A DNA stretch of 64,000 bases, from positions 1 through 64,000 of the forward strand of contig LNFI01000038.1 of assembly GCA_001464615.1 (NCBI GenBank), given 5' to 3'. This document shows positions 42,559 to 52,464 of the stretch, piece by piece. The position numbers and the translations under genes are program-made. Origin of the DNA: Sphingomonadales bacterium Ga0077557. Lineage in GTDB: Bacteria > Pseudomonadota > Alphaproteobacteria > Sphingomonadales > Sphingomonadaceae. The notes beneath the pieces are model-generated. The model made no database searches, was not told the origin of the DNA, and saw nothing but the letters and a program-made list of their open reading frames with translations. Position 1 is the first letter of the stretch, and each line of letters begins with the position of its first letter.

Positions 42559-44054
42559 GATGCCCCCTCCAATGCCTTGGCCCGCCTGCGCTGCACGCTG
42601 CTGCCGATGCCGAGCGCCTCGCGATATTTGGCCACCGTCCGCCGGGCAATGTCGAAGCCTTTCGCCTTGAGCAGATCGACCAGCGTATCATCGGACAGGA
42701 TCTTGGTGCCCTCAGCAGCGATCAGGGCTTTAATCGCGCTCTTGACCGCTTCCGCCGACACCGCATCGCCGCCATCGGCGGACTGGATGGCCGAGGTGAA
42801 GAAATATTTGAGTTCATAAAGCCCGCGATCGCAGCTGAGATATTTGTTGCTGGTCACGCGGCTGACGGTCGATTCGTGCATCTCGATCGCGTCGGCAACT
42901 TGCCTGAGGGTCATCGGGCGCAAATGCGCGACGCCGTTGATGAAGAACGCCTCTTGCTGCTTCACAATCTCGGTCGCGACCTTGATGATCGTGCGCTGCC
43001 GCTGATCGAGCGCCTTGACCAGCCAATTGGCGCTGGCGAGCATATCGGACAGCCAGACCTTGCTGGTCTTGTCCTGCGCACCGGTGGCCAGTTCAGTGTA
43101 ATAACTGCGGTTGACCAGCAGCCGTGGCAAGGTAGCGGCGTTGATCTCGATCGCCCAACCGGTCTTGCGGCGCGCGATGAACAGATCGGGCACCACAGCC
43201 TGCGCCGCCTCCCCGCCATAGCGGCAGCCGGGCTTGGGATCATAATCGCGCAATTCGCGGATCATGTCGGCCATGTCCTCGTCATCGACGCCGCACAGCC
43301 GCTTTAGTCGGCCAAGTTCGCCGCGCGCGAGCAGATCGAGATTGTCAATCAGCCGCGCCATCGCCGGATCATAACGGTCCGCTTCGCGGGCCTGGAGCGC
43401 CAGGCATTCCGCCAGGCTCCGCGCGCCGACGCCGGTGGGGTCAAAGGTCTGGATCGTCGCCAGCACGGCTTCTACCCGGGCGAGCGGCACGCCCAGCCGA
43501 TTGGCGATGTCGAGCAGCGGCACGGTGAGATAGCCGCATTCGTCGATCTGATCGATCAGATGCGCGGCAATAAAGGCATCCGCGCCGCTCATTACCGGGC
43601 CCGCCTGGGCAAGCAGATGATCGGCCAAGCTGATATCGACCGCGGCGAAACTGTCAAAATCGGGCCCGTCTTCGCTCGACGAGCCTGCACCGCTGGCCGC
43701 ATTCATGCCAAGCGAACCGTCCATGCCAGCACCGTCGGCCACGCTGTCATGGTGAAATGTCTCGGTAGAGAAATCGACATCAAGCGCGGCTTCACCGGCA
43801 TGGTCGCCGCCCATGATCAGCTCATCCGCGCTGGCTGGCTCGCTGGGTAGGTCGGCGGACACCTCGCGCTCCTGGGTCGGCCCGTCATCATCAGGTGGCC
43901 CGGCCTCAAGCAGCGGGTTGCGCTCAATCTCTTCGGCAATAAAGCCTTCGACTTCCAGATTGGAGAGCGCGAGCAGGCGGATCGCCTGTTGCAGCTGGGG
44001 CGTCATCACCAGCGATTGCGACTGGCGCAGATCGAGGCGTGGGCCGAGTGCCAT
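42555..44054 (-). CDS. rpoN: RNA polymerase sigma-54 factor
   Basis: LDLRQSQSLVMTPQLQQAIRLLALSNLEVEGFIAEEIERNPLLE...; RRTVAKYREALGI RpoN box. Confidence 0.96.
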   Translation of the reverse strand: MALGPRLDLRQSQSLVMTPQLQQAIRLLALSNLEVEGFIAEEIERNPLLEAGPPDDDGPTQEREVSADLPSEPASADELIMGGDHAGEAALDVDFSTETFHHDSVADGAGMDGSLGMNAASGAGSSSEDGPDFDSFAAVDISLADHLLAQAGPVMSGADAFIAAHLIDQIDECGYLTVPLLDIANRLGVPLARVEAVLATIQTFDPTGVGARSLAECLALQAREADRYDPAMARLIDNLDLLARGELGRLKRLCGVDDEDMADMIRELRDYDPKPGCRYGGEAAQAVVPDLFIARRKTGWAIEINAATLPRLLVNRSYYTELATGAQDKTSKVWLSDMLASANWLVKALDQRQRTIIKVATEIVKQQEAFFINGVAHLRPMTLRQVADAIEMHESTVSRVTSNKYLSCDRGLYELKYFFTSAIQSADGGDAVSAEAVKSAIKALIAAEGTKILSDDTLVDLLKAKGFDIARRTVAKYREALGIGSSVQRRRAKALEGAS

Positions 44055-44172
44055 CAGGGTGTCCGCAGCACCGCAGCACCTGCCAGGGCCTTACCCATTG
44101 CCACGCACTTTTGCCGCATGCGATCACCGCTGTTGCCTGGAAAGCGACAAGGGCAAGGGCATAGCGGCATGG

Positions 44173-44961
44173 TTAAAGCGAGAAGCCCTCGCCCAGATAC
44201 AAGCGGCGGACATTGGCGTCCGCCACCAGTTCATCGGGCGATCCGGTAAACAGCACGCGACCATCATAAATAATGTAGGCGCGATCGACGATCTCCAGCG
44301 TTTCGCGGACATTATGATCGGTGATCAAGACACCAATGCCGCGAGTCTTGAGCGCAATGACGAGATCGCGGATATCGGCGATCGAAATCGGATCGATGCC
44401 GGCAAAGGGTTCGTCGAGCAGCACGATTGAGGGATCAGCCGCCAGCGCGCGTGCGATTTCGGCACGGCGGCGCTCACCGCCTGAAAGCGCCATCGCGGGG
44501 GCATCGCGCAAGCGGGTGAGGCCGAAATCGTCAAGCAATTGATCAAGCCGCGCGATCCGCTTGGTTGGATCGGGCTCAGACAGCTCCAGCACCGTCAGAA
44601 TATTTTTTTCCACCGACAAACCGCGGAAGATCGAGGTTTCCTGCGGCAGATAGCCAAGCCCCAGGATGGCGCGGCGATACATGGGCAGGCCAGTGATATC
44701 GACGCCGTCGAGCATGATGCGGCCTGAATCGGGCTTTACCAGCCCCATGACCGAATAAAAACAGGTGGTCTTGCCCGCCCCGTTCGGCCCGAGCAACCCG
44801 ACAACTTCGCCGCGACCGACCGATACCGACACATCAGACAGCACTGGTCGCTTGTCATAAGCCTTGGCGATCGAGACGACCGAAAGCCCCTCGGCAACCG
44901 GTGGTGATACCGGCGGAACGGCGCTTACGGCGGCAGCCGTCAAGGTGGTCACATCGTCCAT
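44173..44961 (-). CDS. lptB: LPS export ABC transporter ATP-binding protein
   Basis: Walker A GPNGAGKTT; ALSGGERRRAEIARALA; between rpoN and lptA. Confidence 0.95.
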   Translation of the reverse strand: MDDVTTLTAAAVSAVPPVSPPVAEGLSVVSIAKAYDKRPVLSDVSVSVGRGEVVGLLGPNGAGKTTCFYSVMGLVKPDSGRIMLDGVDITGLPMYRRAILGLGYLPQETSIFRGLSVEKNILTVLELSEPDPTKRIARLDQLLDDFGLTRLRDAPAMALSGGERRRAEIARALAADPSIVLLDEPFAGIDPISIADIRDLVIALKTRGIGVLITDHNVRETLEIVDRAYIIYDGRVLFTGSPDELVADANVRRLYLGEGFSL

Positions 44962-45097
44962 AGTGCAGCCTCAATGCTTGCAGGAAATGGTTAATGCCGT
45001 GTTGAAAAATCGCAATTGGCAAGCTTCGTGCATGGCTATTGCCCGATCATGCGCGCCGGGGAAAGCCCAACGCCGCGCATCCCCCGCAGGGTCAAGG

Positions 45098-45667
45098 CTA
45101 TTTGTCGCGCTTTGGCACCGAGAATCGGCCCGTGACCCGCCCGCCCGAGCTGGTTACTCCGTCCGCGTTGCCGCCCACCGCTGCCCCGCCATCGAGATAG
45201 GCGCGCCCGGAATCCAAATCGATCCGCAGGCGCCCGCCATTCACTGGATTGCCGCCCTGCACCAGCATGACATTGCCAAGCATGGTGATTTCGCGCCGCT
45301 CGATATCATAAACGGCATATTGGCTGCGCGCCGATTGATCAGGCCGGGTGACCGTGACGCCGCCCGACGCATCGAGTCGCGACACCTGCGGGCTGCCATC
45401 AACAACCTGTCCGGTATAGGCGACCGTCATCCGCGCGGCGCTCAGCGTCATCTCGGCTTGGCGGACGGTGACGCTGCCCGTCAAAATCGCGCGATTCGCC
45501 TTATCCTGCAATTCGATATGATCGGCGCCGAAGTCGATCGGCGCCGCCGAATCATGCCGGGTCTGCGCGGTGGAGGCGCCGGCCATTGCCAGCAAGGCGC
45601 TGGCCAACAGGCTACTGGCAAGCCGGGACGGCAAAAACGGGGCGGGGAAAAGGCGGTGCGCGTGCAT
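45098..45667 (-). CDS. lptA: LptA/OstA family LPS transport periplasmic protein
   Basis: Signal peptide plus IDFGADHIELQDKANRAILTGSVTVRQAEMTLSAARMTVAY. Confidence 0.9.
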   Translation of the reverse strand: MHAHRLFPAPFLPSRLASSLLASALLAMAGASTAQTRHDSAAPIDFGADHIELQDKANRAILTGSVTVRQAEMTLSAARMTVAYTGQVVDGSPQVSRLDASGGVTVTRPDQSARSQYAVYDIERREITMLGNVMLVQGGNPVNGGRLRIDLDSGRAYLDGGAAVGGNADGVTSSGGRVTGRFSVPKRDK

Positions 45668-45673
45668 GGACGC

Positions 45674-46318
45674 CTATCTCGCCCTTCGCGGCACGATCCG
45701 CAAGCGGGCATCGCCATCAAGCGTGACGACATGGCTATCCAGATCGGCCGACATGCTTGCGGCACTAAAGCTGCCCTGCGGCACTTTTCCGGTCACCGCG
45801 CCGTCACTTTTGAGCTTGCGGGTTTTCAGGTCGAGCGTGGCGTTGCCCGTCACCAGATTATACCCACTGGGCCCAGTGAACCGAATCGGCCCATCCGCCA
45901 TCACCTTTTCGCTGGCGATATCATAGCGGCCGGCATCGGCGCGCAGATGCGCCGGCCCTTCCGCCATCGCCATTTCGGCGGACAAGGTGGTGAGCTTCAC
46001 GATCGGTTCCGCCGAACTTTTCTGGACCGCCGATCCAGCGCGAAGCGAAAATGGCCGCCCCTGTTGATCGGCACCGCGATACAGCGCCGATTGAATCCGC
46101 AGCCGTTCCTTGGCAACTTCAACCTTGTTCTTGTCGAGCAGGAAGCTGACATCACCGCTCATCGTCAGCGGCGCTGTGACCAGAAATGCCGCAAACACGC
46201 CGATCATCACCGGCAGCACCCAGCGTGATGTTTCGACAACGCGATCATGCTGGCCGCCTGGGGCCGCCCAAAGCTGGCGCGCCGGCCGCTGGATAAGCGG
46301 GTCTTCAGCCATTTGCAT
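45674..46318 (-). CDS. lptC: LPS export ABC transporter periplasmic protein LptC
   Basis: N-terminal TM; DVSFLLDKNKVEVAKERLRIQSALYRGADQQGRPFSLRAGSAVQKS. Confidence 0.88.
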   Translation of the reverse strand: MQMAEDPLIQRPARQLWAAPGGQHDRVVETSRWVLPVMIGVFAAFLVTAPLTMSGDVSFLLDKNKVEVAKERLRIQSALYRGADQQGRPFSLRAGSAVQKSSAEPIVKLTTLSAEMAMAEGPAHLRADAGRYDIASEKVMADGPIRFTGPSGYNLVTGNATLDLKTRKLKSDGAVTGKVPQGSFSAASMSADLDSHVVTLDGDARLRIVPRRAR

Positions 46319-46938
46319 CAGACATGCGCGAAAATATCGACTTCCGGCCAGCCCGCAAGATCAAGCTCGGCACGCGCGGGGAGAAAATCGAAACAGGATT
46401 GCGCTAGCGCCATCCGGCCTTCGCGGTGCAACCGAAGATCGAGTTCGGCCTTCATTGCATGCAGAAAACGCACATCAGAGGCAGCGTAATCCTTCTGCGC
46501 CTCAGACAGATTGGGCGCGCCCCAATCCGAAGATTGCTGCGCCTTGGACAGTTCCTGGCCAAGCAGTTCGCGGACCAGCTCCTTCAGCCCATGCCGATCA
46601 GTATAGGTCCGCACCAGCCGCGAGGCGATCTTGGTGCAATAAACCGGCGCGGCAACGACGTTCAGATAATGGCGAATCGCCGCCAGATCGAAACGGGCGA
46701 AATGATAAAGCTTTAGCCGATCCGGATCCGCCAGCAGCTGCCGCAGATTAGGCGCTGCATAATCACTACCCGGCGCAAAGCGCACCAGATGTTCATCCGT
46801 ACCGCCATCGGAAAGCTGGACAACGCACAAGCGATCCCGCGGGGTCAGCAGCCCCATGGTTTCGGTATCGACGGCGATCGATTGGCCGGTTGCAAAAATG
46901 CCTGGCGGCAGGTCTTCTTCGTGGAGATGGACGGTCAT
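46318..46938 (-). CDS. ribonuclease D-like 3'-5' exonuclease, NrnC-type
   Basis: IAVDTETMGLLTPRDRLCVVQLSDGG...YHFARFDLAAI...YTDRHGLKELVRELLG; 206 aa single domain. Confidence 0.88.
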   Translation of the reverse strand: MTVHLHEEDLPPGIFATGQSIAVDTETMGLLTPRDRLCVVQLSDGGTDEHLVRFAPGSDYAAPNLRQLLADPDRLKLYHFARFDLAAIRHYLNVVAAPVYCTKIASRLVRTYTDRHGLKELVRELLGQELSKAQQSSDWGAPNLSEAQKDYAASDVRFLHAMKAELDLRLHREGRMALAQSCFDFLPARAELDLAGWPEVDIFAHV

Positions 46939-47169
46939 CCCCGTCGCCTAGACCCGAACGCGCCCCGGCTCAATGCTTTGCATGCGCCCCTTTAATAAGC
47001 GTTTGCGCTAACGCTATTTGTTGGCGAGACGAATTTGTTCGCAGCGCGCGTGGTTTTGCGTTATGCACAAGGCGTGGCGCAAGCAGAGGAGCGCCCGGAG
47101 ACCTGCGTTTGTCGTCCGACGCTCGGGTTCTTGCATCAATTACGGGCGAACCGGGAAGACGAACAGGGC

Positions 47170-47970
47170 ATGAGTTTCGATAAAGGGCGCCGCGGGGATC
47201 GCGGCGGGCGCGGCAAAGACAAGCGCGATGGTTTTGGCGAAGGCGGTTTCGACAGCGGCTTTGGTGGCGGTGACCGATTCGGTGGTGGCGGTGATCGCTT
47301 TGGCGGTGGCGGCGATCGCTTCGGTGGCGGTGGCGATCGCTTCGGCGGCGGCGGCGGTGGGTTCCGCAGCGGCGGCGGCGGCGGCTTTGGCGGCCCCGGT
47401 GGCGGTGGCGGCGGTCGCGGCATGCCCCCCCAGGTTGTTGGGGAAGGCACCGGCGTCGTCAAATTCTTCAACGGGCAAAAGGGCTTTGGCTTTGTTGTTC
47501 GCGATGATGGCGGCGAAGATGTGTTCGTGCACATCAGTGCTGTCGAGCAGGCCGGGCTGACCGGTCTGGCCGAGGGTCAGCCCTTGGGCTTCACGCTCGT
47601 TGATCGTGGTGGCCGCATTTCGGCGACTGATTTGAAAATTGATGGCGAGCCAATGCCCGTCGAGGACCGCGGCCCGCCGCGCGATCGTGACGCTGGCCCG
47701 GGTGCCCCCCGTGGTGGTGCCGGCGGCGCCGGCGGACCACAGCGTCAGCTGACCGGGGAAAAGGCACCCGGCACGGTCAAGTTCTTCAACGCGATGAAGG
47801 GCTTCGGCTTCATTCAGCGCGATGACGGCCAGCCCGATGCGTTCGTGCATATCAGTGCGGTCGAACGCGCTGGCATGCCGACCCTGAATGAGGGCGACCG
47901 GCTCGAATTCGAACTGGAAGTCGATCGGCGCGGCAAGTTTGCAGCGGTGAATCTCTCGCCAATGCAATAA
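47170..47970 (+). CDS. cold-shock protein with Gly-rich N-terminal region and two CSDs
   Basis: GVVKFFNGQKGFGFVVRDDGGEDVFVHISAVEQAG and GTVKFFNAMKGFGFIQRDDGQPDAFVHISAVERAG; repeated DRFGGGG. Confidence 0.93.
   Translation: MSFDKGRRGDRGGRGKDKRDGFGEGGFDSGFGGGDRFGGGGDRFGGGGDRFGGGGDRFGGGGGGFRSGGGGGFGGPGGGGGGRGMPPQVVGEGTGVVKFFNGQKGFGFVVRDDGGEDVFVHISAVEQAGLTGLAEGQPLGFTLVDRGGRISATDLKIDGEPMPVEDRGPPRDRDAGPGAPRGGAGGAGGPQRQLTGEKAPGTVKFFNAMKGFGFIQRDDGQPDAFVHISAVERAGMPTLNEGDRLEFELEVDRRGKFAAVNLSPMQ
47260..47350 (+). repeat. in-frame tandem repeat of about 21 bp encoding (G)GGGDRF
   Basis: GGTGGCGGTGACCGATTC / GGTGGTGGCGGTGATCGCTTT / GGCGGTGGCGGCGATCGCTTC / GGTGGCGGTGGCGATCGCTTC. Confidence 0.8.
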
Positions 47971-47996
47971 GCCGTTCCGGCTTACGGATGACGACC

Positions 47997-48031
47997 AAAA
48001 ACCCGGTGCGCAACCAGCGTGCCGGGTTTTT
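47997..48031 (+). terminator. Rho-independent terminator of the cold-shock gene
   Basis: AAAAACCCGG...CCGGGTTTTT. Confidence 0.8.
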
Positions 48032-48052
48032 GCTTTTTGGGGAAGCAACCGA

Positions 48053-48580
48053 ATGACGATCGCGATTCGTCCGGCGACCTCGGGCGACCTACCCTTGTTG
48101 TGTGCGCTGATCGAAAGCGCCTATCGCGGGACGGCGGCCCGCAGCGGATGGACGCATGAGGCTGACCTGCTTGGCGGGCAACGCACCGATCTTGACGCCC
48201 TTGCCGAATCGCTCGCCGACCCCAGCCATTGCCTGCTCGTCGCCAGCACGAGCGACCACCTGATCGGCTGTGTCGAGATCACCGACAAGGGATCAGGGCT
48301 GTGCTATCTCGGGTTGCTCTCGGTCTCCCCAGAGGGCCAGGCACAAGGCCTGGGCAAGCAGCTGATCGCTGCCGCCGAAGCCGAAGCGCAAACCCGCTTT
48401 GCCGCCAGCATCATGGAAATGACGGTCATCCGGCAACGGGCCGAGCTGATCGCCTTTTACCAACGCCGCGGCTACCAATTGACCGGCGAAGAACGCCCCT
48501 TCCCCTATGGCGATGAACGCTTCGGCCAGCCCCGCCGCGATGACCTGGGGTTCGTGGTGCTCGCCCGCGATCTCGCTTAA
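48053..48580 (+). CDS. GNAT family N-acetyltransferase
   Basis: LCYLGLLSVSPEGQAQGLGKQLIAAAEAEAQ...FYQRRGYQLTGEERPFPYGDERFG. Confidence 0.92.
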   Translation: MTIAIRPATSGDLPLLCALIESAYRGTAARSGWTHEADLLGGQRTDLDALAESLADPSHCLLVASTSDHLIGCVEITDKGSGLCYLGLLSVSPEGQAQGLGKQLIAAAEAEAQTRFAASIMEMTVIRQRAELIAFYQRRGYQLTGEERPFPYGDERFGQPRRDDLGFVVLARDLA

Positions 48581-48650
48581 GCTGCCAAGATTGGCAGGTT
48601 TTGGCCGCCGGGCAGGATAATGGCGCCGCCTAAAATTGTGTTACCGGGAG

Positions 48651-49328
48651 ATGCAGGTGCAGATCGGATTGATAGGCGGTATCGGCCCCGCTGCGCAGGA
48701 CTATTATTGCCGACAATTGATCCGCCTTTTCGCCCAGGCTGAACGGTCCTTGGACATGACCATTGTCCATGCCGACACCCCAACGCTGTTGGCCAATTTG
48801 GCCACTGATCGACGCATAGAACAGGCGGACATTTTCGCGAACTTGGCCGACCGGCTCGATCGGGCTGGCGCTGACTTTATCGGCGTAACATCAATCGCGG
48901 GCCATTTCTGCCGTCATGAATTCGCTGCGCGCTCCCCCCTGCCGGTGGTGGACATGATTGATGCGGTGGCGCACGATGTTGCAGAACATCGCTTTGAAAA
49001 AATTGGTATTTTGGGAACGCGTACCGTTATGGAATCGCGCTTCTATGGCGGCCTTGCAAGCGTCGACGTCATATCACCACCGGGATCAGCGCTGGATGAC
49101 GTCCATGCGGCTTATGTCGAAATGGCCAAGACCGGCCGAGCAACAACAGCGCAGCGCGCCATTTTTCACGACGCGGCAACGCACATGATCAACACCTCGG
49201 GCGCCCAGGCAATCATGCTTGGCGGCACCGATCTTGCGCTTGCCTTCGATGCCGAAACTTGCCCCTTTCCGCTGGTGGATTGTGCGGCGATCCACGCCCG
49301 GGCGATCTTCAAAAAGGCGATTGGCTAA
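48651..49328 (+). CDS. aspartate/glutamate racemase family protein
   Basis: IGLIGGIGPAAQDYYCRQLIRLFA...IGILGTRTVMES...IMLGGTDLALAFD. Confidence 0.9.
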   Translation: MQVQIGLIGGIGPAAQDYYCRQLIRLFAQAERSLDMTIVHADTPTLLANLATDRRIEQADIFANLADRLDRAGADFIGVTSIAGHFCRHEFAARSPLPVVDMIDAVAHDVAEHRFEKIGILGTRTVMESRFYGGLASVDVISPPGSALDDVHAAYVEMAKTGRATTAQRAIFHDAATHMINTSGAQAIMLGGTDLALAFDAETCPFPLVDCAAIHARAIFKKAIG

Positions 49329-49414
49329 AGGCGCAACGCTGTTCACCAGCAATCCGGTCGTGAACGCCCTGCCTAAGGCACTGACCGCCTATCACCCGCC
49401 ACCGTCGCCAGCGC

Positions 49415-51007
49415 TCACGTCACCAACCGCTTGAGCCCCGCAACCCTATCCGCCTCCGCCGCGGGCTTATCGGTCCTGATCCGCGCGATGCGGGGAAAGC
49501 GCATCGCCACCCCTGATTTGTGCCGCTTTGACAAATGGATCGAATCAAACGCGATCTCCAGCACCAGCGTTTTTTCCACCTCGCGCACCGGCCCGAAGCG
49601 CGCCGTCGTGTGATCGCGCACAAATTTGTCGAGGAACTTCAGCTCTTGATCGGTGATGCCCGAATAGGCTTTTCCCACCGGCAGCAACTCGCCCTCCTCG
49701 GTCCAGCAGCCAAAGGTGAAGTCGGAATAGAAGGATGATCGCCGCCCGCTGCCGCGTTGCGCATACATCACCACGCAATCGGCGGTCAGCGGATCGCGCT
49801 TCCATTTATACCACAGGCCAGTCCGCCGCCCGGTGACATAGGGCGAATCGCGGCGTTTGAGCATCACCCCTTCGATCGCCGCATCGCGCGCGCCGTCACG
49901 AATCGCCTGCAGCGCAGCGAAATCATTGGCATCGATAATCCGGCTGAGATCGAACCGGTCACCGTCCAGCGCGACAACAAACCCCTCCAACCGCGCGCGG
50001 CGGGCATGCCAGGGCAGGTCGCGCAGATCGGTGGGCCCGTCGAACAGGATATCATAGAGCCGGACAAAGGCGGGATAATCGCTCAGCATCCGTGCCGACA
50101 CCGCCTTGCGCCCCAGCCGCTGCTGCAGCGCGTTGAAGCTCGCCGCCGCCCCGCCCTCGGCTGCGCTCCCCTGACTATCGCCGCGCACCATCAGCTCACC
50201 GTCGACCACGCCGGGGGTCGCAAAGGCTCGCGCGACATCGGGGAAGCTGGCGGTGATGTCCTCCCCTGCCCGGCTATAAAGCCGCGTCTCCCCGCCGACA
50301 TGGACGATCTGCACGCGGATGCCATCCCATTTCCATTCGGCGACATACTCATCCAAGCTGAGCTGCTGATCCTCCAGCGGATGGGCGAGCATGAACGATC
50401 GGAACACCGGCATATCGGTGGCAACCGGTTGCGGCCCGCGCCCCTCTCCCCAGGCGAACAGCGGCGCATAGGGCGGCGACAGGCCATGCCACACCTCCTC
50501 CACCGCATCGACATCCAGCGCAAAAGCCTGGGCCAGCGCGGTCTTTGCCAGCCGGGCGGATACGCCAATCCGCAGCGCGCCCGTGGCCATTTTCAGCACG
50601 GCAAAGCGCTCGGTCGCGCTGAGTTGATCGAGCATCGCCGCCAGCACCGCCGGCCCCTCTGCCCGGCTGGCACTGGCCAGGCTATCCACCACAGTGCCAA
50701 GCGTCAGCGGGGCCAGATCGGCTCGAGGGCCAGGCGGATCGGGCCAGAGCAGCGCCACTGTTTCCGCAGTATCGCCAACATAATCACGGCTCATCCGGTA
50801 CAGCACCGGATCGACTCGCGCCTCGATCAGCGCCCGGATGATCGCGGGTTTCACCGCCGGCATATCGAGATTGCCGGTTAGCGCAGCCATCGCCCAACCG
50901 CGATCGGGATCGGGCACGGCGCGCAAATAATCAGCGATCAGCTTCAGCTTTGCGTTGCGCGACGGCGTGTAGATCAGCGCATCGAGCAAGGCAGCGAAGG
51001 ACCGCAT
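49415..51007 (-). CDS. ATP-dependent DNA ligase (PP_1105-type, ligase of the damage-response set)
   Basis: AEWKWDGIRVQIVHVGGETRLYSRAGEDITASFPDV (KxDGxR); DGELMVRGD; WYKWKRDPLTADCVVMYAQRGSGRR. Confidence 0.93.
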   Translation of the reverse strand: MRSFAALLDALIYTPSRNAKLKLIADYLRAVPDPDRGWAMAALTGNLDMPAVKPAIIRALIEARVDPVLYRMSRDYVGDTAETVALLWPDPPGPRADLAPLTLGTVVDSLASASRAEGPAVLAAMLDQLSATERFAVLKMATGALRIGVSARLAKTALAQAFALDVDAVEEVWHGLSPPYAPLFAWGEGRGPQPVATDMPVFRSFMLAHPLEDQQLSLDEYVAEWKWDGIRVQIVHVGGETRLYSRAGEDITASFPDVARAFATPGVVDGELMVRGDSQGSAAEGGAAASFNALQQRLGRKAVSARMLSDYPAFVRLYDILFDGPTDLRDLPWHARRARLEGFVVALDGDRFDLSRIIDANDFAALQAIRDGARDAAIEGVMLKRRDSPYVTGRRTGLWYKWKRDPLTADCVVMYAQRGSGRRSSFYSDFTFGCWTEEGELLPVGKAYSGITDQELKFLDKFVRDHTTARFGPVREVEKTLVLEIAFDSIHLSKRHKSGVAMRFPRIARIRTDKPAAEADRVAGLKRLVT

Positions 51008-51017
51008 CGCCAGTGAC

Positions 51018-51608
51018 CTATGGACCGACCCGGGTGATGATTTCATCCAGCACCGCCACGGTGATCCCGAACTTACGCACCACCATCACATTATGCGCTG
51101 ATTGCCCGTCGGGCCGCAGTGTCAGGAACTGCTTCGCCCGATACCCGCCCTTCATCGTGAAGCGCAGCACCAGCCGGTTGCCCCGCGTTACCCCAGTAAC
51201 GCCACTGATCGCGTCGGACAGCGTGCCCGTGTAATGATCAGGTGCCGTTTCGCGGATGCGCCATTGGCGCTTCTTCGCTGGCTGGCCCGCTTCCTCGACC
51301 ATCTGATCAAGCACCAAGCTGCCTTCGGGCTCCAAATGGCCAGTGCCGTGCACCGTCACGGGATGGCGCGTGCGCAGGATGACCTTCACCGTCGCGCGCC
51401 CCTCTGTCTGCCCGGCAAAAAAGTCGGTCGCGGCAAAATGGGGGGCGGGCGCGACGCGTTCCAGGCGCGGCATCGCCACGCAGCCGCCAAGCAGCATCAT
51501 GCCCAGCACCAAGAGGAGGGCCATGCTGCGGCGCTGCCCGCGCCCTGCCATCGCTGATGCTGCTGTCTTCATGCCGCCCGTCTTCGGCGGTTGGGGATCG
51601 CGCTGCAA
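51018..51608 (-). CDS. DUF3833-like lipoprotein
   Basis: Lipobox-like LLGGC; FFAGQTEGRATVKVILRTRHPVTVHGTGHLEPEGSLVLDQMVEEAG. Confidence 0.75.
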   Translation of the reverse strand: MQRDPQPPKTGGMKTAASAMAGRGQRRSMALLLVLGMMLLGGCVAMPRLERVAPAPHFAATDFFAGQTEGRATVKVILRTRHPVTVHGTGHLEPEGSLVLDQMVEEAGQPAKKRQWRIRETAPDHYTGTLSDAISGVTGVTRGNRLVLRFTMKGGYRAKQFLTLRPDGQSAHNVMVVRKFGITVAVLDEIITRVGP

Positions 51609-51664
51609 GCAGATTAGCGCTCGGGTCAGCGTAGCGCAGGCGTGCAGGATCAGTGCCCCTCCCG

Positions 51665-52357
51665 CTAGCCGGGCAGCCGATCGTCCCCGCCAAAGATCTC
51701 GCGCGTATCCATGCGGACGCCGCGAATCGCCTCGCTCTCGCGGTGCTGCGCCTGCAGCGCGGCCACGGCATAGGACAGCAGCAGCGACCGGCGCGGCGCG
51801 CCGCTGGCATTGCTGGTCGCGCCGTGGAGCAGATCGGGATCGAAGATCAGCACGTCCCCTGCTTCGCCCGTCAGTATCTGCGGCGCCACTGTTTCGCTGG
51901 CATCAAAGCGATGCGATCCGGGCACCAGCTGCGTCGCGCCATTATCCGGCCCATAGCGGTCGAGCCACACCATCGCCGCCATTAACTGCCCATCATGACC
52001 CACGCCATCGCGGTGCAGCGGTTGCGGCATATTGCCCTGGCGGGGCGCGCGCCCCTCGACCTGCGACAGGAAGAACGGCGCTTTCAATCGGTGACGGACC
52101 GCATCGATCAGCGCGGGCAAGCGGCAGACGCGCTGGACATATGGGTCCAAATCAACCTGGGCATGGCACCAGTCCATCTGGCGCGGCACCGGCCATTGGT
52201 CGGACGCCAGCACCCCGGCGTCGAACGCCGCGCGCAAACGAACGATCCAGTCGGTCGGGACAGCATGTCGCAGCAGCAAATAGCCCTGCGTATCGAGCTG
52301 CAGCAGCGCTGCCGGATCATCGCAGCCATCGGGAACGGAAATGGGCGCGGCAGACAT
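51665..52357 (-). CDS. phytanoyl-CoA dioxygenase family protein
   Basis: QPLHRDGVGHDGQLMAAMVWLDRYGPDNGATQLVPGSHR...HGATSNASGAPRRSLLLSY. Confidence 0.88.
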   Translation of the reverse strand: MSAAPISVPDGCDDPAALLQLDTQGYLLLRHAVPTDWIVRLRAAFDAGVLASDQWPVPRQMDWCHAQVDLDPYVQRVCRLPALIDAVRHRLKAPFFLSQVEGRAPRQGNMPQPLHRDGVGHDGQLMAAMVWLDRYGPDNGATQLVPGSHRFDASETVAPQILTGEAGDVLIFDPDLLHGATSNASGAPRRSLLLSYAVAALQAQHRESEAIRGVRMDTREIFGGDDRLPG

Positions 52358-52464
52358 CGCAAAAGAATAGGTGGCGGCAAGCGGCCGGGCAAGCCGCTGC
52401 GCCTGACGGACAAGGGGCGGACACCGCTTCTATCGCGTGCAGCCCGACAGCTGCAGCGGCCCGC

